Shown piece by piece: positions 25,813-32,892 of a stretch of 39,802 nt of DNA. The DNA is taken from assembly GCA_002709305.1 (NCBI GenBank), contig PAQM01000003.1:2868-42669 (forward strand). The letters run 5' to 3'. This DNA comes from Crocinitomicaceae bacterium. Lineage in GTDB: Bacteria > Bacteroidota > Bacteroidia > Flavobacteriales_D > Crocinitomicaceae. The notes below the pieces were generated by a model, which ran no database searches, had not been told where the DNA came from, and worked only from the letters and a program-made list of their open reading frames with translations. Both the position numbers and the translations under genes were made by a program. Within the stretch, counting starts at the first letter, position 1; each line of letters opens with the position of its first letter.

Positions 25813-27438
25813 ATGGCAAACGCAATCTTTAATGTACCTAAAGCAATAAATGAGACAGTCAAAAATTATGTTCCTGGATCTCAAGAACATAAAAATCTTA
25901 TTTCAAAATATAAAGAATTATATAATCAAACTGTTGACATACCTATGTATATCGATGGAAAAGAAATTCGTACAGATAATAAAATTAAAATATCTCCACC
26001 CCATGACCATAAACATATAATAGGTCAATTTAATTATGGTGAATCTAAACATGTAAATGATGCCATTAATGCTGCGATGAATGCTCGGGATAAATGGTCT
26101 AATCTTCCTTGGGAGCAAAGAGCAGCAATATTTCTTAAGGCTGCTGATCTTTTAGCTGGACCATACAGAGATAAAATGAACGCAGCAACAATGCTTGGAC
26201 AGTCCAAAAATGTATATCAAGCCGAAATTGATGCTGCATGTGAGCTTATTGACTTTTTTAAATTTAATGTTCAATATATGACTGAAATATACAGTCAACA
26301 ACCAGAATCATTACCAGGAATATGGAATAGATTAGAATATAGACCTCTAGAAGGTTTTATATTTGCAATTACCCCATTTAATTTCACATCAATATGTGCT
26401 AATTTATGTGCCGCTCCGGCAATGATGGGGAATGTTATAGTCTGGAAACCAGCTGATTCACAAATGTATTCAGCCAAAGTAATTATGGAATTATTTCAAG
26501 CAGCTGGAGTTCCTGATGGAGTAATTAATTTAATCTCTGTTGATGGTCCTGTTGCTGGAGATATAATTTTTAAACATAAAGACTTTGCTGGACTTCATTT
26601 TACAGGTTCAACTGCTGTATTTAGAAATTTGTGGAAAGAAATTGGAAACAACATAGAAAAATATAAAAATTATCCACGAATTGTTGGTGAGACTGGAGGT
26701 AAAGACTTTATAATGGTTCACAAATCAGCTAACTGTGATGAAGTAGCAACTGCTGTAACAAGAGGCGCATTCGAATATCAAGGACAAAAATGTTCTGCCG
26801 CATCAAGAGTATATATACCTGAAAATATTTGGAATACTGTGAAAAATAGAATCATAAAAGATGTTTCATCTTTCAAAATGGGTTCACCTGAAGATACTTC
26901 TAACTTTATAAATGCTGTAATTGATGAAAAAGCATTTGATAAGATTGTTGAATATATAGAATATATTAAGAAACAAAATGATGCTGAAATTTTAATTGGA
27001 GGAGGATATAACAAAACATCTGGATACTTCATAGAGCCAACAGTAGTTGTTACATCTAACGCTAAATTTAAAACAATGTGTGAAGAAATATTTGGACCGG
27101 TGGTTACAATATTTGTATACAATGAAGATAAATTTGAAGAAACACTTGATATAGTTAATGAAACATCAGAATATGCTTTAACTGGTGCTATAATATCAAA
27201 TGACCGTTATGCAATTAATATAGCAATGAATAAGCTAAAAAATGCAGCTGGGAACTTCTACATAAATGATAAACCAACCGGAGCTGTAGTCGGCCAACAA
27301 CCGTTTGGAGGAGCTAGAGGATCAGGAACTAATGATAAAGCAGGAGCTCCAATGAATTTATTAAGATGGATTTCTGCTAGAACAATTAAAGAAGTATTTA
27401 ATCCCCCTAAAGATTATAAATACCCTTTCTTGGGATAA
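25813..27438 (+). CDS. pruA: L-glutamate gamma-semialdehyde (delta-1-pyrroline-5-carboxylate) dehydrogenase
   Basis: NAD-dependent aldehyde dehydrogenase completing proline catabolism to glutamate. The ATG at 25813 gives 541 residues beginning MANAIFNVPKAINETV, the usual start for the family. A longer frame from 25786 would begin upstream of the predicted transcription start. Hallmarks are FAITPFNFTSICANL (substrate/NAD cleft), the NAD-binding FTGSTAVFRNLW, catalytic Glu in VGETGGKDF and the catalytic Cys in YQGQKCSAASRVY. The C-terminal NFYINDKPTGAVVGQQPFGG is specific to P5C dehydrogenases rather than general aldehyde dehydrogenases or PaaZ. No proline dehydrogenase gene is adjacent. It converges on paaD with only 7 bases between them. 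Confidence 0.95.
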   Translation: MANAIFNVPKAINETVKNYVPGSQEHKNLISKYKELYNQTVDIPMYIDGKEIRTDNKIKISPPHDHKHIIGQFNYGESKHVNDAINAAMNARDKWSNLPWEQRAAIFLKAADLLAGPYRDKMNAATMLGQSKNVYQAEIDAACELIDFFKFNVQYMTEIYSQQPESLPGIWNRLEYRPLEGFIFAITPFNFTSICANLCAAPAMMGNVIVWKPADSQMYSAKVIMELFQAAGVPDGVINLISVDGPVAGDIIFKHKDFAGLHFTGSTAVFRNLWKEIGNNIEKYKNYPRIVGETGGKDFIMVHKSANCDEVATAVTRGAFEYQGQKCSAASRVYIPENIWNTVKNRIIKDVSSFKMGSPEDTSNFINAVIDEKAFDKIVEYIEYIKKQNDAEILIGGGYNKTSGYFIEPTVVVTSNAKFKTMCEEIFGPVVTIFVYNEDKFEETLDIVNETSEYALTGAIISNDRYAINIAMNKLKNAAGNFYINDKPTGAVVGQQPFGGARGSGTNDKAGAPMNLLRWISARTIKEVFNPPKDYKYPFLG

Positions 27439-27445
27439 AGAAAAA

Positions 27446-27931
27446 TTACTTTAAGCACTTAAAATAATCAAATGGTTCCAAACACTTTTCACACTTATAA
27501 TGTGCTTTACATGCTGTGCTTCCAAACTGACTAACTAATTTTGTAAACTTAGAATTACATTTAGGACATCTAACTTTAACTAATTCTTGAAATAGATTCG
27601 TCTTTTCTAATTCTTCCTCAGGAGGAGCAATTCCATAATCTTTTAATTTTTGTTTTCCCTCATCAGTAATAAAATCTGTTGTCCATGCTGGTTTATATGC
27701 TAACTCAACTTTGACATCTAAATTGCATTTTTTCTTAAGATATTCTATAATATCATCCTCAATTCTTTTCATTGCAGGACAAGCGGTATAAGTCGGTATT
27801 ATTGATATATTAATGCTCTCAGGGGTAACACTAACTTTTTGTACAATACCTAAATCTACTATTGATAGAACAGGTATTTCTGGATCAAAAACCTCTTTTA
27901 AATAATTCCAAATATCTTTTTCTATTACCAT
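27446..27931 (-). CDS. paaD: Phenylacetyl-CoA epoxidase accessory subunit PaaD
   Basis: PaaD is a MIP18/SufT-like protein needed for assembly or maturation of the phenylacetyl-CoA epoxidase, probably in its metal centre or reductase cluster loading. The 161 residues comprise an N-terminal DUF59-type domain (VFDPEIPVLSIVDLGIV, about 14-30, and PTYTACPAMKRIEDD). The C-terminal part has four cysteines in two pairs (VRCPKCNSKF and YKCEKCLEPF), likely zinc-binding, as in characterised PaaD. It overlaps the end of paaC by seven bases, so it is the last gene of paaABCD. Confidence 0.93.
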   Translation of the reverse strand: MVIEKDIWNYLKEVFDPEIPVLSIVDLGIVQKVSVTPESINISIIPTYTACPAMKRIEDDIIEYLKKKCNLDVKVELAYKPAWTTDFITDEGKQKLKDYGIAPPEEELEKTNLFQELVKVRCPKCNSKFTKLVSQFGSTACKAHYKCEKCLEPFDYFKCLK

Positions 27932-28674
27932 TCCATTCCTGGATAAGCACGTTGCATATATTGAAGTTCAGCAAGAATATAACCTAAATGTTCAGAATGT
28001 ACTCCTCTTCTTCCTTCCCCATATTCCCAATTATTATTTGGAATAGTTAAAGTAGCTCGACTGAATATTTCTTTAACATTATTATACCATGCTTCTTTCA
28101 ATTCTTTCATAGGAGGAATTATCTTGGAAGATTTTAGTTCAATGTCAATATCGTCTTCATAAAATAATTCAGCAGTATATCTCCATAATGTATCTAATGA
28201 ATCTTGAATTCGTTTATTAGATTCATCTGTTCCATCTCCAAGACGTATAACCCATTCAGAGGAATGTTTCAAATGATATTTTGTTTCCTTTAATGATTTT
28301 ATTGAAATTGCTGAAATTCTATCATCGCATGAGTTTATCAAACTTTCAAATAATAATTTCCGATAAGAATCAAATAAAAATTGTCTCATCATTGTCATTC
28401 CAAAATCACCATTTGGTTGCTCCAATAAAATTAAATTTTTATACTCTCTATCAAATCTTAGAAAAGCTAGATCATCTGCTGTTCTACCTTTATCTTCTAT
28501 CTCAGAAGCATATTCATATATAGATATTGATTGACCAATAAAATCCAAAGCAATATTTGATAAAGCGATATCTTCCTCCAAAATAGGACCATGACCACAC
28601 CATTCAGATAATCTATGACCAATTATTAAACTATCATCACCTAGCCTTAATAAATATTCAAATAATGAATTCAT
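27925..28674 (-). CDS. paaC: Phenylacetyl-CoA epoxidase structural subunit PaaC
   Basis: Ferritin-like helical subunit that pairs with PaaA but has lost the metal site. It is required for activity of the PaaAC core. The 249-residue length is typical. Visible family segments are LLRLGDDSLIIGHRLSEWCG (about 8-27), YLKHSSEWV-like ETKYHLKHSSEWVIRLGDGT (about 131-150) and the C-terminal GVHSEHLGYILAELQYMQRAYPG (about 223-245). It is 13 bases downstream of paaB and overlaps paaD by seven. Confidence 0.94.
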   Translation of the reverse strand: MNSLFEYLLRLGDDSLIIGHRLSEWCGHGPILEEDIALSNIALDFIGQSISIYEYASEIEDKGRTADDLAFLRFDREYKNLILLEQPNGDFGMTMMRQFLFDSYRKLLFESLINSCDDRISAISIKSLKETKYHLKHSSEWVIRLGDGTDESNKRIQDSLDTLWRYTAELFYEDDIDIELKSSKIIPPMKELKEAWYNNVKEIFSRATLTIPNNNWEYGEGRRGVHSEHLGYILAELQYMQRAYPGMEW

Positions 28675-28687
28675 AATTTAATAATAA

Positions 28688-28975
28688 TTACATGTGCTCT
28701 ATTCCGTCAGGAATATCGTAAAAAGTAGGATGCCTATATACCTTAGAATCAGATGGCTCATATAAAGAATCTGATTCATCTGGTTTAGATGCAAATATAC
28801 TATTTGATTTAGTAACCCAAATACTTATACCTTCTGACCTTCTAGTATAAACATCTCTTGCATTTTTTATTGCCATTTGAGAATCTGAAGCTCTTAAACT
28901 ACCAACATGTTTATGACTTAAACCTTTTTTACTTCTAATAAAAACCTCCCAAAGAGGCCATTCTTTATTTGCCAT
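28688..28975 (-). CDS. paaB: Phenylacetyl-CoA epoxidase subunit PaaB
   Basis: Small 95-residue subunit that bridges PaaAC heterodimers. The sequence WPLWEVFIRSKKGLSHKHVGSLRA (5-28) followed by ARDVYTRRSEGISIWVTKS (about 39-57) and the terminal YRHPTFYDIPDGIEHM is diagnostic of PaaB. It starts one base after the end of paaA, so the two are almost certainly translated together. Confidence 0.96.
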   Translation of the reverse strand: MANKEWPLWEVFIRSKKGLSHKHVGSLRASDSQMAIKNARDVYTRRSEGISIWVTKSNSIFASKPDESDSLYEPSDSKVYRHPTFYDIPDGIEHM

Positions 28976-28976
28976 A

Positions 28977-29924
28977 TCAAGAGACTTTTTTTATTTTACG
29001 TTTTTGTTCATAAGCATTAGCTGCCTCAATAACCCACAATCCATTTTCTTTAGCTTTTTTTCTTGTTTCGATACGATGATTATTACACGGTCCATTACCT
29101 TTTACTACTTGCCAAAATTCATCCCAATTAATTTCACCAAAATCGTAGTGACCTCTTTCTTTATTCCAAACCAAATCTTTATCTGGAATTTTCAATCCAA
29201 TTAACTCTGCTTGAGGGACAGTTGCATCAACAAACATTTGCCTTAATTCATCATTTGTATGACGCTTAATTTTCCAATTAATAGATTTAGCAGTATGTTT
29301 AGAGTCTTCGTCGTTTGGACCAAACATCATTAAAGAAGGCCACCAAAAACGATCCAAAGCATCTTGAGCCATCTTTTTTTGTTGAACGGTTCCTTTCATT
29401 AAAGTAGTCATAATTTCAAAACCTTGACGTTGATGGAATGACTCTTCCTTACAAATACGAACCATAGCTCTTGCATATGGCCCATAAGAACATCTACATA
29501 ATGGTACTTGATTCATTATTGCAGCACCATCAACCAACCATCCAATTGCACCCATATCGGCCCAAGAAAGTGTAGGATAATTAAATATGGAAGAATATTT
29601 TGCTATACCAGAATGTAAATCATCAATTGTCTGTTCACGATTAGCACCTAATGTTTCAACTGCACTATATAGATATAATCCATGTCCAGCCTCATCCTGA
29701 ACTTTAGCCAAAAGCACTGCCTTTCGCCTTAAATTTGGCGCTCTTGTTATCCAATTACCCTCAGGTAACATACCAACAACCTCTGAGTGAGCATGCTGAG
29801 ATATCTGACGAATTAACGTCTGACGATAATCATCAGGCATCCAATCTCTAGGCTCAATTTTAATGTCGTTATCAATTTTCTCTTGAAACTTTTGTTCAAG
29901 TTTTGAAATATCTTGATCTTTCAT
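28977..29924 (-). CDS. paaA: Phenylacetyl-CoA epoxidase catalytic subunit PaaA
   Basis: Di-iron ferritin-like oxygenase that forms the ring 1,2-epoxide of phenylacetyl-CoA. The 315 residues contain the iron-ligand motifs in the expected helices: [15 protein letters not shown] with the E-x-x-H ligand pair near 95-98, and the second pair in [16 protein letters not shown] near 173-176. [20 protein letters not shown] is also a conserved block. First gene of paaABCD. A TAnnTTTG element starts 22 bases upstream on the same strand. Paired with divergent paaE, all five subunits are present. Confidence 0.96.
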   Translation of the reverse strand: MKDQDISKLEQKFQEKIDNDIKIEPRDWMPDDYRQTLIRQISQHAHSEVVGMLPEGNWITRAPNLRRKAVLLAKVQDEAGHGLYLYSAVETLGANREQTIDDLHSGIAKYSSIFNYPTLSWADMGAIGWLVDGAAIMNQVPLCRCSYGPYARAMVRICKEESFHQRQGFEIMTTLMKGTVQQKKMAQDALDRFWWPSLMMFGPNDEDSKHTAKSINWKIKRHTNDELRQMFVDATVPQAELIGLKIPDKDLVWNKERGHYDFGEINWDEFWQVVKGNGPCNNHRIETRKKAKENGLWVIEAANAYEQKRKIKKVS

Positions 29925-29945
29925 TTTTTAAGAATTATACTAAAA

Positions 29946-29953
29946 CAAATTTA
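29946..29953 (-). promoter_or_regulatory. Bacteroidota -7 promoter element for paaABCD
   Basis: The minus strand reads TAAATTTG, exact for TAnnTTTG, predicting a leader of about 17 bases before the paaA ATG at 29924. No -33 TTG is seen at the expected distance. Confidence 0.45.
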
Positions 29954-30025
29954 CAAAAATTCAATGACTGATGCTCTCTTATAACTTATATCTATAGTTA
30001 ATTACATCGGTAGCATAATAATCAG

Positions 30026-30033
30026 TAGCTTTG
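30026..30033 (+). promoter_or_regulatory. Bacteroidota -7 promoter element for paaE
   Basis: TAGCTTTG matches TAnnTTTG exactly and ends 18 bases before the paaE ATG at 30052. An in-frame TTG at 30031 lies inside the element and so would not be transcribed, which supports the ATG at 30052 as start. It is 72 bases from the oppositely directed paaA element. Confidence 0.5.
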
Positions 30034-30051
30034 CACATAATTAAATTATGT

Positions 30052-31125
30052 ATGAGAACAAAATTTCATTCTCTTAAAATTAAGGATGTAAAGAAAGAAA
30101 CTAATGATACGGTTTCTATTTCTTTTGCTATACCTGAAGAACTGCAAGAAAAATTCAAATTTGAATCTGGTCAGTATTTAACATTAGAAACAAATATTGA
30201 TAATGAAAAAGTTAGAAGATCATATTCTTTATGTTCGTCTCCATTTGAAGGTGAATGGAGAGTTGCGATTAAAAAAGTAGATAATGGTAAATTTTCTACC
30301 TATGCGAATAATACTTTAAAGAAAGATATGGTTTTAGACGTTATGGAGCCAGCAGGTAATTTCAAATTATCTACTCAGCCCAATTCTGAAAATTCATATG
30401 TCTTTTTTGCAGCTGGAAGTGGAATTACACCTATTATTTCTATTATAAAATCAGTTCTAAATGGAGAACAAAAAAGTAATGTGACATTATTCTATGGAAA
30501 TAAAGGATTTAACTCTATAATATTCAATGAAGAAATTAATGCGTTAAAAAACAATTTTTTGGATAAATTTCGAATCATTCATGTTTTTTCAAGAGAGAAC
30601 ATAGGGAATGATATTCAGAATGGAAGAATTGATAAAGAAAAAACTAAATTATTATTTGATGCATTTTTAAAAAACACAAAGATTGATAAAACTTTTATTT
30701 GTGGTCCTGAATCTATGATTCTAGATGTTAAAGAAGCATTAACTGAAAAGGGGCTGAATAAAGAACAAATTCTATTTGAGTTATTTACTTCACCTTCAAA
30801 AGAAAAAAAGAAAATTGATTCTTCTAAAGAAGATATTAAGTTGGAATCTAACATTAGCGTTATAATAGATGATGAAAAAATTGATTTTTATTTAACTTCA
30901 AATGGAGAATTTATTCTAGATGCTGCTCAAAAAGAAGGAGCAGATTTACCATATGCATGTAAAGGAGGTGTCTGTTGTACATGTAAAGCTAAAATATTAA
31001 AAGGTTCTGCTAAGATGGATTTAAATTATGCTTTAACAGATAGTGAAGTCAAAGAAGGATATATTCTAACTTGCCAAGCTCATCCAGTAACAGATGAATT
31101 AATAATTTCTTTTGATGATGTCTAA
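30052..31125 (+). CDS. paaE: Phenylacetyl-CoA epoxidase reductase subunit PaaE
   Basis: PaaE supplies electrons from NADPH to the PaaA di-iron centre. The 357 residues (ATG at 30052, MRTKFHSLKI) have a ferredoxin-NADP reductase FAD domain (RRSYSLCSSP) and a nucleotide-binding domain (AAGSGITPIISIIKS, FICGPESMI). A C-terminal plant-type 2Fe-2S domain follows (PYACKGGVCCTCKAKILKG and the fourth cysteine in LTCQAHP). This order (FNR first, ferredoxin last) is that of PaaE. It is transcribed divergently from paaABCD instead of ending that operon. It overlaps the following dehydrogenase gene by 8 bases. Confidence 0.94.
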   Translation: MRTKFHSLKIKDVKKETNDTVSISFAIPEELQEKFKFESGQYLTLETNIDNEKVRRSYSLCSSPFEGEWRVAIKKVDNGKFSTYANNTLKKDMVLDVMEPAGNFKLSTQPNSENSYVFFAAGSGITPIISIIKSVLNGEQKSNVTLFYGNKGFNSIIFNEEINALKNNFLDKFRIIHVFSRENIGNDIQNGRIDKEKTKLLFDAFLKNTKIDKTFICGPESMILDVKEALTEKGLNKEQILFELFTSPSKEKKKIDSSKEDIKLESNISVIIDDEKIDFYLTSNGEFILDAAQKEGADLPYACKGGVCCTCKAKILKGSAKMDLNYALTDSEVKEGYILTCQAHPVTDELIISFDDV

Positions 31126-31804
31126 AAACATAGTAATAATAGGTGCAAGTCGTGGAATCGGTAGATGTATTGTTGAACTTCTAGCTAAAAATTCACATTT
31201 TAAAATACTTGCCTTATCTAGGAATATTGATTTAATGGAGAAATCTTTTAAAAAATATTCAAATGTAAAGTGTTTTGAATTAGATCTAAATTCTAAAAAT
31301 GTTCGTTCCAAATGTGAATTAATTTTTTCAAATTATTTAAATATTGATGTATTAATTAATAATGCAGGCTTATTAATCAAAAAACCATTACTTGAGCTTG
31401 ATAGAAAAAATCTCGAAGATTCTTATAATGTCAATATTATTAGTGTAATTGAAACAGTTCAAGCAGTAGTCCCAAGAATGAAAAATGGTCATATAGTTAA
31501 CATTAGTTCTATTGGAGGATTTCAAGGAAGCCTTAAATTTCCAGGATTGACATCATACTCAACATCAAAAGCAGCCCTTTGTAGTTTCACTGAATTATTT
31601 GCTGAAGAATATAAAGAGACGGGAATAAAAATGAATTGTTTATGTTTAGGAGCAGTTCAAACAGAAATGTTAGAGGAAGCATTCTCGGGCTATAAAGCTC
31701 CTATATCAGCTGAAAAAATGGCTGAATATATAGTTGAATTTGCTCTAAATTCAAACCAATGGATAAATGGAAAAATAATTCCTGTTTCTTTAAGTAATCC
31801 ATAA
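31118..31804 (+). CDS. Short-chain dehydrogenase/reductase (SDR)
   Basis: Classical SDR with a Rossmann fold. The cofactor loop is GASRGIG (about 9-15). NNAGLL marks the beta-4 structural motif. The active site is Ser in NISSIGG and the Y-x-x-x-K as YSTSK. I chose ATG 31118 (228 residues, MSKNIVIIG); ATG 31115 and an upstream TTG at 31112 are alternatives. It overlaps the end of paaE by 8 bases, so it is likely co-transcribed. A role in phenylacetate breakdown, for example as a 3-hydroxyacyl-CoA-type reductase, is conceivable from position only. The family is too broad to assign. Confidence 0.9.
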   Translation: MSKNIVIIGASRGIGRCIVELLAKNSHFKILALSRNIDLMEKSFKKYSNVKCFELDLNSKNVRSKCELIFSNYLNIDVLINNAGLLIKKPLLELDRKNLEDSYNVNIISVIETVQAVVPRMKNGHIVNISSIGGFQGSLKFPGLTSYSTSKAALCSFTELFAEEYKETGIKMNCLCLGAVQTEMLEEAFSGYKAPISAEKMAEYIVEFALNSNQWINGKIIPVSLSNP

Positions 31805-31884
31805 AAAAATTATAATTAATTTACATTCTACATTTAATGATGTAATTTAAGCTTGTTTGTTTTTTAGTAACTTCATACTATATC

Positions 31885-32892
31885 ATGACTTATAAGAATA
31901 TCCTATATATTACTATCACATTGCTTTTTAAATCATTTGTACATAGTCAAGATATTCATTGGTCACAGTTTAGTAATAATCCTATTTTCCTAAATCCAGG
32001 TAACGCAGGGGAATTCAGTGGTGATATAAGATTCACTGGGAATTTCCGTGACCAATGGAGATCGGTTACAAGACCTTACAACACATTTTCATTTTCGATT
32101 GATAGTAAAATAAAATCGATAGATAATTTAGGTTATGGTTTTCTATTTTTTCATGACGTTGCAGGTGATGGTAATTTAAGAACAATAGAAGTACAAGGGA
32201 ATATTGCTTATCAAATAAAGTTAACAGAAGATTCAATGCATAATATTAGATCTGGAATAAATATTGGAATAAATCACCGAAACCTTGATTTTAGTCAGTA
32301 TTATTTTGACAACCAATATGATGGAATATCTTACAACCCATCAATCTCTTCAAACGAAATTTTACAAACTGATAGTAAAACAAACTTTTCAGTTGGCTTT
32401 GGAGCAATTTATCAATATTATAAAAACAAACGATTAAACTATACATTTGGAATTAGTGCTTTTAATTTAAACCAACCAAATCAAGGGTTTTATAATGAAA
32501 TAATAAAACGTGACATACGCATTAATGTTTTTGGAAGTAGTACTTATAAAATAAATTATGACTGGGAATTAATTCCCAGTATCAATTTATCAATGCAAGG
32601 TAAATTTTATGAATTTATGTTTGGTTCTTCTTTTAGATATACTATAGTTAATAAACTTGGTAAATACCGTGCAATAAATAGTGGATTATGGTATAGATAT
32701 AAAGATGCAGGAATTATATATTTAGGTATGAATTATCAAACCTTTCTCGTTGGTCTAAGTTATGATATAAATTTTTCTAAACTAGTTCCTGCTAGTAGAA
32801 ATCGTGGAGGATTTGAAGTGAGTTTTAGATATATTTTAACTCAATTTAAACCAAAAAAAATAACACATAGAATATGTCCAGATTATATCTAA
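31885..32892 (+). CDS. PorP/SprF-family type IX secretion outer-membrane protein
   Basis: A 335-residue outer-membrane beta-barrel with a signal peptide ending near FVHSQ (residue 22). The mature start DIHWSQFSNNPIFLNPGNAG and the NFRDQWRSVTRPYNTFSFSID segment are the recognised PorP/SprF signature. The rest alternates hydrophobic residues as expected for barrel strands (FSVGFGAIYQYY, YTFGISAFNLNQP). PorP-like proteins connect to OmpA-like periplasmic partners in T9SS or to SprB-type adhesins. Here the partner is encoded directly downstream, overlapping by 19 bases. Several paralogues usually exist per genome, so this need not be the core PorP. Confidence 0.92.
   Translation: MTYKNILYITITLLFKSFVHSQDIHWSQFSNNPIFLNPGNAGEFSGDIRFTGNFRDQWRSVTRPYNTFSFSIDSKIKSIDNLGYGFLFFHDVAGDGNLRTIEVQGNIAYQIKLTEDSMHNIRSGINIGINHRNLDFSQYYFDNQYDGISYNPSISSNEILQTDSKTNFSVGFGAIYQYYKNKRLNYTFGISAFNLNQPNQGFYNEIIKRDIRINVFGSSTYKINYDWELIPSINLSMQGKFYEFMFGSSFRYTIVNKLGKYRAINSGLWYRYKDAGIIYLGMNYQTFLVGLSYDINFSKLVPASRNRGGFEVSFRYILTQFKPKKITHRICPDYI

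Noticed and set aside
26778-27122. 114-codon open frame on the minus strand inside pruA
   Set aside because: Antisense to highly conserved aldehyde dehydrogenase sequence, no domain features and no promoter or start context.
30031-30051. Upstream TTG start for paaE adding seven residues
   Set aside because: The TTG is part of the TAGCTTTG promoter element and would precede the transcription start; ATG 30052 gives the family-like N-terminus.
31821-31850. Hairpin TTACAT...ATGTAA with T-rich sequence after it, downstream of the SDR gene
   Set aside because: Only a 5-6 bp AT-rich stem with alternative pairings; too weak to call a terminator.
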